A program made the position numbers and the translations under genes. Under the pieces are notes generated by a model. It ran no database searches and was not told the DNA's origin. It saw only the letters and a program-made list of their open reading frames with translations. 64,000 bases of DNA from Apostichopus japonicus (Eukaryota; Echinodermata; Holothuroidea; Aspidochirotida; Stichopodidae), in assembly GCF_037975245.1 (NCBI RefSeq), contig NC_092568.1:14161501-14225500 (forward strand), written 5' to 3'. Of the stretch, positions 14,059 through 27,249 are shown one piece after another (position 1 is the stretch's first letter; every line of letters begins with the position of its first letter).

Positions 14059-16241
14059 TCGAATATGCGACACCGACCAAACAAATGTGCAATACCGATC
14101 AATCGAATGTTCGGCACCGATCAATCGAATGTTCGGCACCCATCAATCGAATGTTCGACACCGATCATTCGAATGTTCGGCACCAATCAATCGAATGTTC
14201 GACACCGATTATTCGAATGTGCGACACCCATCAATCGAATGTGCGACAACAATCAATCGAATGTTCGACACCGATCTATCGAATGATACCCATCAATCGA
14301 ATGTTCGACACAGATCATTCGAATGTTCGGCACCAATCAATCGAATGTTCGACACCGATTATTCGAATGTGCGACACCGATCAATCGAATGTGCGACACC
14401 GATCAATCGAATGTGCGACACCGATCAATCGAATGTGCGACACCCATCAATCGAATGTTCGACACCGATCAATCGAATGTTCGGCACCAATCAATCGAAT
14501 GTTCGACACCGATTATTCGAATGTTCGACACCCATCAATCGAATGTTCGACACCGATCCATCGAATGTGCGACACCCATCAATCGAATGTTCGACACCAA
14601 TCAATCGAATGTTCGACACCGAACAATCGAATGTGCAGTACCGATCAATCGAATGTGCGACACCCATCAATCGAATGTTCGGCACCGATCAATCGAATGA
14701 TACCCATCAATCGAATGTTCGACACAGATCATTCGAATGTTCGGCACCAATCAATCGAATGTTCGACACCGATTATTCAAATGTTTGGCACCAATCAATC
14801 GAATGTTCGACACCGATTATTCGAATGTGCGACACCGATCAATAGGATCTGCGACAACAATCAATCGAATGTTCGGCACCTATCAATCGAATGTGCGAAA
14901 TCGATCAATCGAATGTGCGACACCGATCAATCGAATGTTCGACACCGATCAATCGAATGTGCGACACCGGTCAATGGAATGTGCGACACCCAACAGTCGA
15001 ATGTGCGAAACCCATCAATCGAATGTTCGACACCGATCAATCGAATGTGCGACACCCATCAATCGAATGTTCGACACCGATCATTCGAATGTTCGGCACC
15101 CATCAATCGAATGTTCGACAGCAATCAATCGAATGTTCGGCACCCATCAATCGAATGTGCGGCACCGATCAATCGAATGTTCGACACCGATCAATCGAAT
15201 GTGCAGTACCGATCAATCGAATGTGCGACACCCATCAAAAAGAATGTTCGGCACCCATCAATCGAATGATCGACACCAATCAATCGAATGTTCGAAACCG
15301 ATCAATCGAATGATACCCATCAATCGAATGTTCGACACAGATCATTCGAATGTTCGGCACCCATCGATCGAATGTTCGACACCGATTATTCGAATGTTCG
15401 GCACCAATCAATCGAATGTTCGACACCGATCAATCGAATGTGCGACACCGATCAATCGGATGTGCGACACCGATCAATCGAATGTTCGACACCGATCAAT
15501 CGAATGACACCCATCAATCGAATGTTTGACACAGATCATTCGAATGTTCGGCACCTATCAATCGAATGTTCGACACCGATCAATCGAATGATACCCATCA
15601 ATCGAATGTTCGACACAGATCATTCGAATGTTCGGCACCCATCGATCGAATGTTCGACACCGATTATTCGAATGTTCGGCACCCATTAATCGAATGTTCG
15701 ACACCGATCAATCGAATATGCGACACCGACCAAACAAATGTGCAATACCGATCAATCGAATGTGCGACACCAATCAATCGAATGTTCGGCACCCATCAAT
15801 CGAATGTTCGACACCCATCAATCGAATGTTCGACACCGATCAATCGAATGATACCCATCAATCGAATGTTCGACACAGATCATTCGAATGTTCGGCACCG
15901 ATCAATCGAATGTTCGACACCGATTATTCGAATGTGCGACACCGATCAATAGGATGTGCGACAACAATCAATCGAATGTGTGACACCGATTAATCGAATG
16001 TTCGGCACCCATCAATCGAATGTTCGACACCGATCAATCGAATGTTCGACACCGATCATTCGAATGTTCGGCACCAATCAATCGAATGTTCGACACCATC
16101 ATTCGAATGTTCGGCACCAATCAATCTAATGTTCGTCACCGATTAATCGAATATGCGACACCGACCAAACGAATGTGCAATACCGATCAATCGAATGTTC
16201 GAAACCGATCAATGGAATGTGCGACACCAATCAATCGAATG
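13848..16241 (+). repeat. Long satellite block, copy 2 (partner at 0.3-2.9 kb)
   Basis: Second copy of the 2.4-kb block described at 300-2890. Differences are single bases only, for example AATGAAACCC near 2153 versus AATGACACCC near 15504. The block was duplicated as a unit, not rebuilt monomer by monomer. Confidence 0.85.
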
Positions 16242-17547
16242 TTCGACACCGATCATTCGAATGTGCGACACCGATCAATCGAATGTGCAGTACCGATCAT
16301 TCGAATGTTCGACACCAATCAATCGAATGTTCGACACCGAACAATCGAATGTGCAGTACCGATCAATCGAATGTTCGACACCCATCAATCGAATGTTCGG
16401 CACCGATCATTCGAATGTTCGGCACCAATCAATCGAATGTTCGACACCGATTATTCGAATGTGCGACACCGATCAATAGGATGTGCGACAACAATCAATC
16501 GAATGTTCGGCACCTATCAATCGAATGTGCGAAATCGATCAATCGAATGTTCGACACCGATCAATCGAATGTGCGACACCGGTCAATGGAATGTGCGACA
16601 CCCAACAGTCGAATGTGCGAAACCCATCAATCGAATGTTCGACACCGATCAATCGAATGTGCGACACCCATCAATCGAATGTTCGACACCGATCATTCGA
16701 ATGTGCGACACCGATCAATCGAATGTTCGACACCGATCAATCGAATGTGCGACACCGGTCAATGGAATGTGCGACACCCAACAGTCGAATGTGCGAAACC
16801 CATCAATCGAATGTTCGACACCGATCAATCGAATGTGCGACACCCATCAATCGAATGTTCGACACCGATCATTCGAATGTTCGGCACCCATCAATCGAAT
16901 GTGCGACACCCATCAATCGAATGTTCGACACCGATCAATCGAATGATACCCATCAATCGAATGTTCGACACAGATCATTCGAATGTTCGGCACCAATCAA
17001 TCGAATGTTCGACACCGATCAATCGAATGACACCCATCAATCGAATGTTCGACACAGATCATTCGAATGTTCGGCACCAATCAATCAAATGTTCGACACC
17101 GATATTCGAATGTTCGGCACCCATCAATCGGATGTGCGACAACAATCAATCGAATGTTCGACACCGATCATTCGAATGTTCGGCACCCGTTAATCGAATG
17201 TTCGGCACCGATTAATCGAATATGCGACACCGACCAAACGAATGTGCAATACCGATCAATCGAATGTTCGACACCGATCAATCGAATGTGCGACACAAAT
17301 CGATCGAATGTTCGACACCGATCATTCGAATGTTCGACACCAATCAATCGAATGTTCGACACCGAACAATCGAATGTGCAGTACAGATCAATCGAATGTT
17401 CGACACCCATCAATCGAATGTTCGGCACCGATCAGTCGAATGTTCGGCACCGATCATTCGAATGTGCGACACCGATCAATAGGATGTGCGACAACAATCA
17501 ATCGAATGTGCGACACCAATCAATCGAATGTTTCGACACCGATCAAT

Positions 17548-17568
17548 CGAATGATCATTCGAATGATC
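17548..17568. repeat. Overlapping perfect palindromes in a variant monomer (first of eleven)
   Basis: The string contains CGAATGATCATTCG (14-bp perfect palindrome) overlapped by GATCATTCGAATGATC (16-bp perfect palindrome). Further intact copies start at 18767, 18912, 20848, 23036, 28344, 31396, 33245, 36403, 38252 and 41842. A copy at 25732 is broken by GACC in place of GATC. Every copy is preceded by the 23-bp variant AATGTTTCGACACC and followed by a CAATCAAATG monomer, so it travels as a fixed cassette. It is seen only between 17.5 and 41.9 kb. Confidence 0.85.
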
Positions 17569-19881
17569 GGCACCAATCAATCAAATGTTCGACACCTATC
17601 ATTCGAATGTTCGACACCAATCAATCGAATGTTCGACACCGAACAATCGAATGTGCAGTACCGATCAATCGAATGTTCGACACCCATCAATCGAATGTTC
17701 GGCACCGATCATTCGAATGTTCGGCACCAATCAATCGAATGTTCGACACCGATTATTCGAATGTGCGACACCGATCAATAGGATGTGCGACAACAATCAA
17801 TCGAATGTTCGGCACCTATCAATCGAATGTGCGACATCGATCAATCGAATGTGCGACACCGATCAATCGAATGTGCGACACCGATCAATCGAATGTACGA
17901 CACCGGTCAATGGAATGTGCGACACCCAACAGTCGAATGTGCGAAACCCATCAATCGAATGTTCGACACCGATCAGTCGAATGTTCGACACCCATCAATC
18001 GAATGTTCGACACCGATCATTCGAATGTTCGGCACCCATCAATCGAATGTTCGGCACCCATCAATCGAATGTGCGGCACCGATCAATCGAATGTGCGACA
18101 CCGATCAATCGAAAGTTCGACACAGATCATGCGAATGTTCGGCACCCATCGATCGAATGTTCGACACCGATCATTTAAATGTTCGGCACCTATCAATCGA
18201 ATGTGCGACATCGATCAATCGAATGTGCGACACCGATCAATCGAATGTGCGACACCCATCAATCGAATGTTCGGCACCGATCAATCGAATGATACCCATC
18301 AATCGAATGTTCGACACAGATCATTCGAATGTTCGGCACCAATCAATCGAATGTTCGACACCGATTATTCGAATGTGCGACACCGATCAATAGGATGTGC
18401 GACAACAATCCATCGAATGTTCGGCACCTATCAATCGAATGTGCGACATCGATCAATCGAATGGGCGACACCGGTCAATGGAATGTGCGACACCCAACAG
18501 TCGAATGTGCGAAACCCATCAATCGAATGTTCGACACCGATCAATCGAATGTGCGACACCCATCAATCGAATGTTCGACACCGATCATTCGAATGTTCGG
18601 CAACCATCAATCGAATGTTCGACATCAATCAATCGAATGTTCGGCACCCATCAATCGAATGTGCGGCACCGATCAATCGAATGTGCGACACCGATCATTC
18701 GAATGTTCGACACCGATCAATCGAATGTGCGACACCAATCAATCGAATGTTTCGACACCGATCAATCGAATGATCATTCGAATGATCGGCACCAATCAAT
18801 CAAATGTTCGACACCTATCATTCGAATGTTCGGCACCAATCAATCGAATGTGCGACACCGATCAATCGAATGTGCGACACCAATCAATCGAATGTTTCGA
18901 CACCGATCAATCGAATGATCATTCGAATGATCGGCACCAATCAATCAAATGTTCGACACCTATCATTCGAATGTTCGGCACCAATCAATCGAATGTGCCC
19001 TACCGATCAATCGAATGTGCGACACCCATCAATCGAATGTTCGACACCAATCAATCGAATGTTCGACACCGATTAATCGAATGTGCAGTACCGATTAATC
19101 GAATGTGCGACACCCATCAATCGAATGTTCGGCACCCATCAATCGAATGTTCGACACCCATCAATCGAATGTTCGACACCCATCAATCGAATGTGCGACA
19201 CCGATCAATCGAATGTTCGACATCGATCAATCGAATGATACCCATCAATCGAATGTTCGACACAGATCATTCGAATGTTCGGCACCAATCAATCAAATGT
19301 TCGACACCGATATTCGAATGTTCGGCACCCATCAATCGAACGTTCGGCACCGATTAATCGAATATGCGACACCGACCAAACAAATGTGCAATACCGATCA
19401 ATCGAATGTTCGACACAGATCATTCGAATGTTCGGCACCAATCAATCGAATGTTCGACACCGATTATTCGAATGTGCGACACCGATCAATCGAATGTGCG
19501 ACACCGATCAATCGAATGTGCGACACCGATCAATCGAATGTGCGACACCCATCAATCGAATGTTCGACACCGATCAATCGAATGTGCGACACCGATTAAT
19601 CGAATATGCGACACCGACCAAACAAATGTGCAATACCGATCAATCGAATGTTAGACACAGATCATTCGAATGTTCGGCACCAATCAATCGAATGTTCGAC
19701 ACCGATTATTCGAATGTGCGACACCGATCAATAGGATGTGCGACAACAATCAATCGAATGTTCGGCACCTATCAATCGAATGTGCGACATCGATCAATCG
19801 AATGTGCGACACCGATCAATCGAATGTGCGACACCGATCAATCGAATGTGCGACACCGGTCAATGGAATGTGCGACACCCA

Positions 19882-19943
19882 GCGCATAGAGACTTAAGTG
19901 TGTATTTGCGCTTTATAAGAACTGTGTATTATTATTATTATTA
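19882..19943 (+). mobile_element. 62-bp retroposon 3' tail fragment (SINE/LINE-like)
   Basis: Non-satellite sequence splits a standard ACACCCA/ACAGTCG monomer that is intact in many other copies (for example near 17,930). It begins GCGCATAGAGACTTAAG, contains GCGCTTTATAAGAACTG and ends with a short ATT/TTA microsatellite before satellite resumes. An A/T-simple tail next to a GCGCTTTATAA motif is typical of the 3' ends of tRNA-derived SINEs and some LINEs in invertebrates. No internal promoter boxes are present and no clear target-site duplication is visible, so this is a strongly 5'-truncated copy or a remnant. Family assignment is inference. Confidence 0.6.
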
Positions 19944-22900
19944 ACAGTCGAATGTGCGAAACCCATCAATCGAATGTTCGACACCGATCAATCGAATGTT
20001 CGACACCCATCAATCGAATGTTCGACACCGATCATTCGAATGTTCGGCACCCATCAATCGAATGTTCGACAGCAATCAATCGAATGTTCGGCACCCATCA
20101 ATCGAATGTGCGGCACCGATCAATCGAATGTGCGACACCGATCAATCGAAAGTTCGACACAGATCATGCGAATGTTCGGCACCCATCGATCGAATGTTCG
20201 ACACCGATCATTCAAATGTTCGGCACCTATCAATCGAATGTGCGACATCGATCAATCGAATGTGCGACACCGATCAATCGAACGTGCGACACCCATCAAT
20301 CGAATGTTCGGCACCGATCAATCGAATGATACCCATCAATCGAATGTTCGACACAGATCATTCGAATGTTCGGTACCAATCAATCGAATGTTCGACACCG
20401 ATTATTCGAATGTGCGACACCGATCAATAGGATGTGCGACAACAATCAATCGAATGTTCGGCACCCATCAATCGAATGTTCGACATCGATCAATCGAATG
20501 GGCGACACCGGTCAATGGAATGTGCGACACCCAACAGTCGAATGTGCGAAACCCATCAATCGAATGTTCGACACCGATCAATCGAATGTGCGACACCCAT
20601 CAATCGAATGTTCGACACCGATCATTCGAATGTTCGGCAACCATCAATCGAATGTTCGACATCAATCAATCGAATGTTCGGCACCCATCAATCGAATGTG
20701 CGGCACCGATCAATCGAATGTGCGACACCGATCATTCGAATGTTCGACACCGATCAATCGGATGTGCGACACCCATCAATCGAATGTTCGACACCAATCA
20801 ATCGAATGTGCGACACCAATCAATCGAATGTTTCGACACCGATCAATCGAATGATCATTCGAATGATCGGCACCAATCAATCAAATGTTCGACACCTATC
20901 ATTCGAATGTTCGGCACCAATCAATCGAATGTGCGACACCGATCAATCGAATGTGCGACACCGACTATACGAATGTGCAGTACCGATCAATCGAATGTTC
21001 GACACCGATCAATCGAATGTGCACTACCGATCAATCGAATGTGCGACACCCATCAATCGAATGTTCGACACCGATTATTCGAATGTGCGACACCGATCAA
21101 TCGAATGTGCGACACCGATCAATCGAATGTGCGACACCGATCAATCGAATGTGCGACACCCATCAATCGAATGTTCGACACAGATCATTCGAATGTTCGG
21201 CACCAATCAATCGAATGTTCGACACCGAAGATTCGAATGTGCGACACCGATCAATAGGATGTGCGACAACAATCCATCGAATGTTCGGCACCTATCAATC
21301 GAATGTGCGACATCGATCAATCGAATGGGCGACACCGGTCAATGGAATGTGCGACACCCAACAGTCGAATGTGCGAAACCCATCAATCGAATGTTCGACA
21401 CCGATCAATCGAATGTGCGACACCCATCAATCGAATGTTCGACACCGATCATTCGAATGTTCGGCAACCATCAATCGAATGTTCGACATCAATCAATGGA
21501 ATGTGCGGCACCGATCAATCGAATGTGCGACACCGATCATTCGAATGTTCGACACCGATCAATCGGATGTGCGACACCCATCAATCGAATGTTCGACACC
21601 AATCAATCAAATGTGCGACACCAATCAATCGAATGTTTCGACACCGATCAATCGAATGTGCACTACCGATCAATCGAATGTGCGACACCCATCAATCGAA
21701 TGTTCGACACCAATCAATCGAATGTGCGACACCGATCAATCGAATGTGCAGTACCGATCAATCGAATGTTCGACACCGATCAATCGAATGTTCGGCACCG
21801 ATCATTCGAATGTTCGACACCAATCAATCGAATGTTCGACACCGATTATTCGAATGTGCGACACCGATCAATAGGATGTGCGACAACAATCAATCGAATG
21901 TGCGACACCGATCAATCGAAGGTGCGACACCGACCAAACGAATGTGCAGTACCGATCAATCGAATGTTCGACACCGATCAATCGAATGTGCAGTACCGAT
22001 CAATCGAATGTGCGACACCCATCAATCGAATGTTCGGCACCCATCAATCGAATGTTCGACACCCATCAATCGAATGTTCGACACCGATCATTCGAATGAT
22101 ACCCATCAATCGAATGTTCGACACAGATCATTCGAATGTTCGGCACCAATCAATCAAATGTTCGACACCGATCATTCGAATGTTCGGCACCCATCAATCG
22201 AATGTTCGGCACCGATTAATCGAATATGCGACACCGACCAAACGAATGTGCAATACCGATCAATCGAATGTTCGACACCGATCAATCGAATGTGCGACAC
22301 CCATCAATCGAATGTTCGACACCGATCATTCGAATGTTCGGCACCGATCAATCGAATGTGCAGTACCGATCAATCGAATGTGCGACACCCATCAATCGAA
22401 TGTGCGACACCGATCAATCGAATGTGCGACAGCCATCAATCGAATGTTCGACACCGATCAATCGAATGTTCGACACCCATCAATCGAATGTTCGACACCG
22501 ATCATTCGAATGTTCTGCACCCATCAATCGAATGTTCGACAGCAATCAATCGAATGTTCGGCACCCATCAATCGAATGTGCGGCACCGATCAATCGAATG
22601 TGCGACACCGATCAATCGAATGTTCGACACAGATCATGCGAATGTTCAGCACCCATCGATCGAATGTCTGACACCGATCATTCAAATGTTCGGCACCTAT
22701 CAATCGAATGTGCGACATCGATCAATCGAATGTGCGACACCGATTAATCGAATGTGCGACACCGATCAATCGAATGTGCGACACCGGTCAATGGAATGTG
22801 CGACACCCACCAGTCGAATGTGCGAAACTCATCAATCGAATGTTCGACACCGATCAATCGAATGTGCGACACCCATCAATCGAATGTTCGACACCGATCA

Positions 22901-23889
22901 TTCGAATGTTCGGCACCCATCCATCGAATGTTCGACAGCAATCATTCGAATGTTCGGCACCCATCAATCGAATGTTCGACAGCAATCAATCGAATGTGCG
23001 ACACCAATCAATCGAATGTTTCGACACCGATCAATCGAATGATCATTCGAATGATCGGCACCAATCAATCAAATGTTCGACACCGATCATTCGAATGTTC
23101 GACACAGATCAATCGAATGTGCGACACCGACTATACGAATGTGCAACACCGATCAATCGAATGTTCGACACCGATCAATCGAATGTGCACTACCGATCAA
23201 TCGAATGTGCGACACCCATCAATCGAATGTTCGACACCAATCAATCGAATGTTCGACACCGATTAATCGAATGTGCAGTACCGATCAATCGAATGTGCGA
23301 CACCCATCAATCGAATGTTCGGCACCCATCAATCGAATGTTCGACACCCATCAATCGAATGTTCGACACCGATCAATCGAATGTGCGACACCGACTATAC
23401 GAATGGGCAGTACCGATTTATCGAATGTTCGACACCGATCAATCGAATGTGCACTACCGATTAATCGAATGTGCGACACCCATCAATCGAATGTTCGACA
23501 CCAATCAATCGAATGTTCGACACCGATCAATCGAATGTGCAGTACCGATCAATCGAATGTGCGACACCCATCAATCGAATGTTCGGCACCCATAAATCGA
23601 ATGTTCGACACCCATCAATCGAATGTTTGACACCGATCAATCGAATGATACCCATCAATCGAATGTTCGACACAGATCATTCGAATGTTCGGCACCAATC
23701 AATCGAATGTTCGACACCGATTATTCGAATGTGCGACACCGATCAATAGGATGTGCGACAACAATCAATCGAATGTGCGACACAGATCAATCGAAGGTGC
23801 GACACCGACCAAACGAATGTTCGACACCGATCAATCGAATGACACCCATCAATCGAATGTTCGACACAGATCATTCGAATGTTCGGCAC

Positions 23890-26800
23890 CCATCAATCGA
23901 ATGTTCGGCACTGATTAATCGAATATGCGACACCGACCAAACGAATGAGCAATACCGATCAATCGAATGTTCGACACCGATCACTCGAATGTGCGACACC
24001 GATCAATCGGATGTGCGACACCGATCAATCGAATGTTCGACACCGATCAATCGAATGACACCCATCAATCGAATGTTCGACACCGATCATTCGAATGTTC
24101 GGCACTCATCAATCGAATGTTCGACAGCAATCAATCGAATGTTCGGCACCCATCAATCGAATGTGCGGCACCGATCAATCGAATGTGCGACACCGATCAA
24201 TAGGATGTGCGACACCGGTCAATCGAATGTGCGGCACCGATCAATCGAATGTGCGACACCCATCAATCGAATGTTCGACACCGATCATTCGAATGTTCGG
24301 CACCAATCAATCGAATGTGAGGCACCGATCTTTCGAATGATCGGCACCAATCAATCGAATGTTCGACAGCAATCAATCGAATGTTCGGTACCCATCAATC
24401 GAATGTGCGGCACCGATCAATCGAATGTTCGACACCGATCAATCGAATGTGCAGTACCGATCAATCGAATGTGCGACACCCATCAATCGAATGTTCGGCA
24501 CCCATAAATCGAATGTTCGACACCCATCAATCGAATGTTCGACACCGATCAATCGAATGATACCCATCAATCGAATGTTCGACACAGATCATTCGAATGT
24601 TCGGCACCAATTAATCGAATGTTCGACACCGATTATTCGAATGTGCGACACCGATCAATAGAATGTGCGACAACAATCAATCGAATGTGCGACAACGATC
24701 AATTAAAGGTGCGACACCGACCAAACGAATGTGCAGTACCGATCAATCGAATGTTCGAAAACCGATCAATCGAATGTGCAGTACCGATCAATCGAATGTG
24801 CGACACCCATCAATCGAATGTTCGGCACCCATCAATCGAATGTTCGACACCCATCAATCGAATGTTCGACACCGATCAATCGAATGATACCCATCAATCG
24901 AATGTTCGACACAGATCATTCGAATGTTCGGCACCAATCAATCGAATGTTCGACAACGATTATTCGAATGTTCGGCACCCATCAATCGAATGTTCGACAC
25001 CGATCAATCGAATGTGCGACACCGATCAATCGGATGTGCGACACCGATCAATCGAATGTTCGACACCGATCAATCGGATGTGCGACACCGATCAATCGAA
25101 TGTTCGACACCGATTATTCGAATGTTCGGCACCAATCAATCGAATGTTCGACACCGATTAATCGAATGTTCGGCACCCATCAATCGAATGTTCGACACCG
25201 ATCAATCGAATGTGCGACAACGATCAATCGGATGTGCGACACCGATAAATCGAATGTGCGACACCGATCAATCGAATGATACCCATCAATCGAATGTTCG
25301 ACACAGATCATTCGAATGTTCGGCACCAATTAATCAAATGTGCGACACCGATCATTCGAATGTTCGGCACCCATCAATCGAATGTTCGGCACCGATTAAT
25401 CGAATATGCGACACCGACCAAACGAATGTGCAATACCGATCAATCGAATGTTCGACACCAATCAATCGAATGTGCGACACCCATCAATCGAATGTTCGAC
25501 ACCGAACAATCTAATGTGCAGTACCGATCAATCGAATGTGCGACACCGATCAATCGAATGTGCGGCACCTATCGATCGAATGTTCGACACCGATCATTCG
25601 AATGTTCGGCACCCATCAATCGAATGTTCGACAGCAATCATTCGAATGTTCGGCACCCATCAATCGAATGTTCGACAGCAATCAATCGAATGTGCGACAC
25701 CAATCAATCGAATGTTTCGACACCGATCAATCGAATGACCATTCGAATGATCGGCACCAATCAATCAAATGTTCGACAACGATCATTCGAATGTTCGACA
25801 CAGATCAATCGAATGTGCGACACCGACTATACGAATGTGCAGTACCGATCAATCGAATGTTCGACACCGATCAATCGAATGTGCACTACCGATCAATCGA
25901 ATGAGCGACACCCATCAATCGAATGTTCGACACCAATCAATCGAATGTTCGACACCGATTAATCGAATGTGCAGTACCGATCAATCGAATGTGCGACACC
26001 CATCAATCGAATGTTCGGCACCCATCAATCGAATGTTCGACACCCATCAATCGAATGTTCGACACCGATCAATCGAATGTGCGACACCGACTATACGAAT
26101 GGGCAGTACCGATTTATCGAATGTTCGACACCGATCAATCGAATGTGCAGTACCGATCAATCGAATGTGCGACACCCATCAATCGAATGTTCGGCACCCA
26201 TAAATCGAATGTTCGGCACTGATTAATCGAATATGCGACACCGACCAAACGAATGAGCAATACCGATCAATCGAATGTTCGACACCGATCACTCGAATGT
26301 GCGACACCGATCAATCGGAAGTGCGACACCGATCAATCGAATGTTCGACACCGATCAATCGAATGACACCCATCAATCGAATGTTCGACACCGATCATTC
26401 GAATGTTCGGCACTCATCAATCGAATGATCGACAGCAATCAATCGAATGTTCGGCACCCATCAATCGAATGTGCGGCACCGATCAATCGAATGTGCGACA
26501 CCGATCAATAGGATGTGCGACACCGGTCAATCGAATGTGCGGCACCGATCAATCGAATGTGCGACACCCATCAATCGAATGTTCGACACCGATCATTCGA
26601 ATGTTCGGCACCTATCAATCGAATGTGAGGCACCGATCTTTCGAATGATCGGCACCAATCAATCGAATGTTCGACAGCAATCAATCGAATGTTCGGTACC
26701 CATCAATCGAATGTGCGGCACCGATCAATCGAATGTTCGACACCGATCAATCGAATGTGCAGTACCGATCAATCGAATGTGCGACACCCATCAATCGAAT

Positions 26801-27120
26801 GTTCGGCACCCATAAATCGAATGTTCGACACCCATCAATCGAATGTTCGACACCGATCAATCGAATGATACCCATCAATCGAATGTTCGACACAGATCAT
26901 TCGAATGTTCGGCACCAATTAATCGAATGTTCGACACCGATTATTCGAATGTGCGACACCGATCAATAGAATGTGCGACAACAATCAATCGAATGTGCGA
27001 CACCGATCAATTAAAGGTGCGACACCGACCAAACGAATGTGCAGTACCGATCAATCGAATGTTCGAAAACCGATCAATCGAATGTGCAGTACCGATCAAT
27101 CGAATGTGCGACACCCATCA
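23890..27120 (+). repeat. 2,308-bp repeat pair
   Basis: Markers at 23967, 24095, 24359, 24535 and 24663 recur at 26275, 26403, 26667, 26843 and 26971, offset 2,308. The matched copies are about 23,890-24,812 and 26,198-27,120. The intervening sequence has a second relation with offset 2,696 (23073 to 25769, 23273 to 25969). Both copies carry the rare AATGAGCAATACC and GTGAGGCACCGATCTTTCG variants. Confidence 0.75.
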
Positions 27121-27249
27121 ATCGAATGTTCGACACCAATCAATCGAATGTTCGACACCGATCAATCGAATGTGCAGTACCGATCAATCGAATGTGCGAC
27201 ACCCATCAATCGAATGTTCGGCACCCATAAATCGAATGTTCGACACCCA

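Larger units (their letters stand above)
1..19881 (+). repeat. 22-bp satellite array, left part
   Basis: Uninterrupted head-to-tail monomers of about 22 bp, all in one orientation. Each carries the core TCGAATGTTCGA or a close variant followed by a CACC box. The main variable sites are TTCG versus TGCG after AATG, GACACC versus GGCACC, AGTACC or AATACC, and TCAATCG versus TCATTCG, TTATTCG or TTAATCG. Shortened 18-bp monomers (AATGATACCCATCAATCG) are scattered through it. No promoter, RNA gene or non-repetitive coding sequence is visible. Long + strand open frames here are repeat artefacts. Block structure inside the segment is listed separately. Confidence 0.98.
16242..23889 (+). repeat. Mosaic satellite zone with short-range duplications
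   Basis: No single long period runs through this stretch, which is built of shorter shared blocks. One block around the CAATAGGATGTGCGACAACA marker begins near 18,397 and recurs at 20,434 (offset 2,037), at 21,261 (a further 827 bp) and again near 41,428. It carries the rare GAATGGGCGACACCGGTC string in each. A 62-bp non-satellite fragment interrupts the zone at 19,882. Confidence 0.65.

Noticed and set aside
1-19881. CRISPR array
   Set aside because: Repeats are contiguous 22-mers with no unique spacers, degenerate, and thousands in number, with no cas genes.
19882-19943. Rho-independent terminator or tRNA gene
   Set aside because: No GC hairpin followed by a T run, no A/B boxes and no cloverleaf. 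The simple ATT tail fits a retroposon end better.
428-22671. Long + strand open reading frames (up to about 745 codons) as real repeat-protein genes
   Set aside because: All three frames are open over the same DNA with the same rotating 22-residue peptide, starts and stops fall at random variant monomers, and no signal, domain or non-repeat terminus is present. Indels of 1 and 4 bp are tolerated freely, so no frame is maintained.
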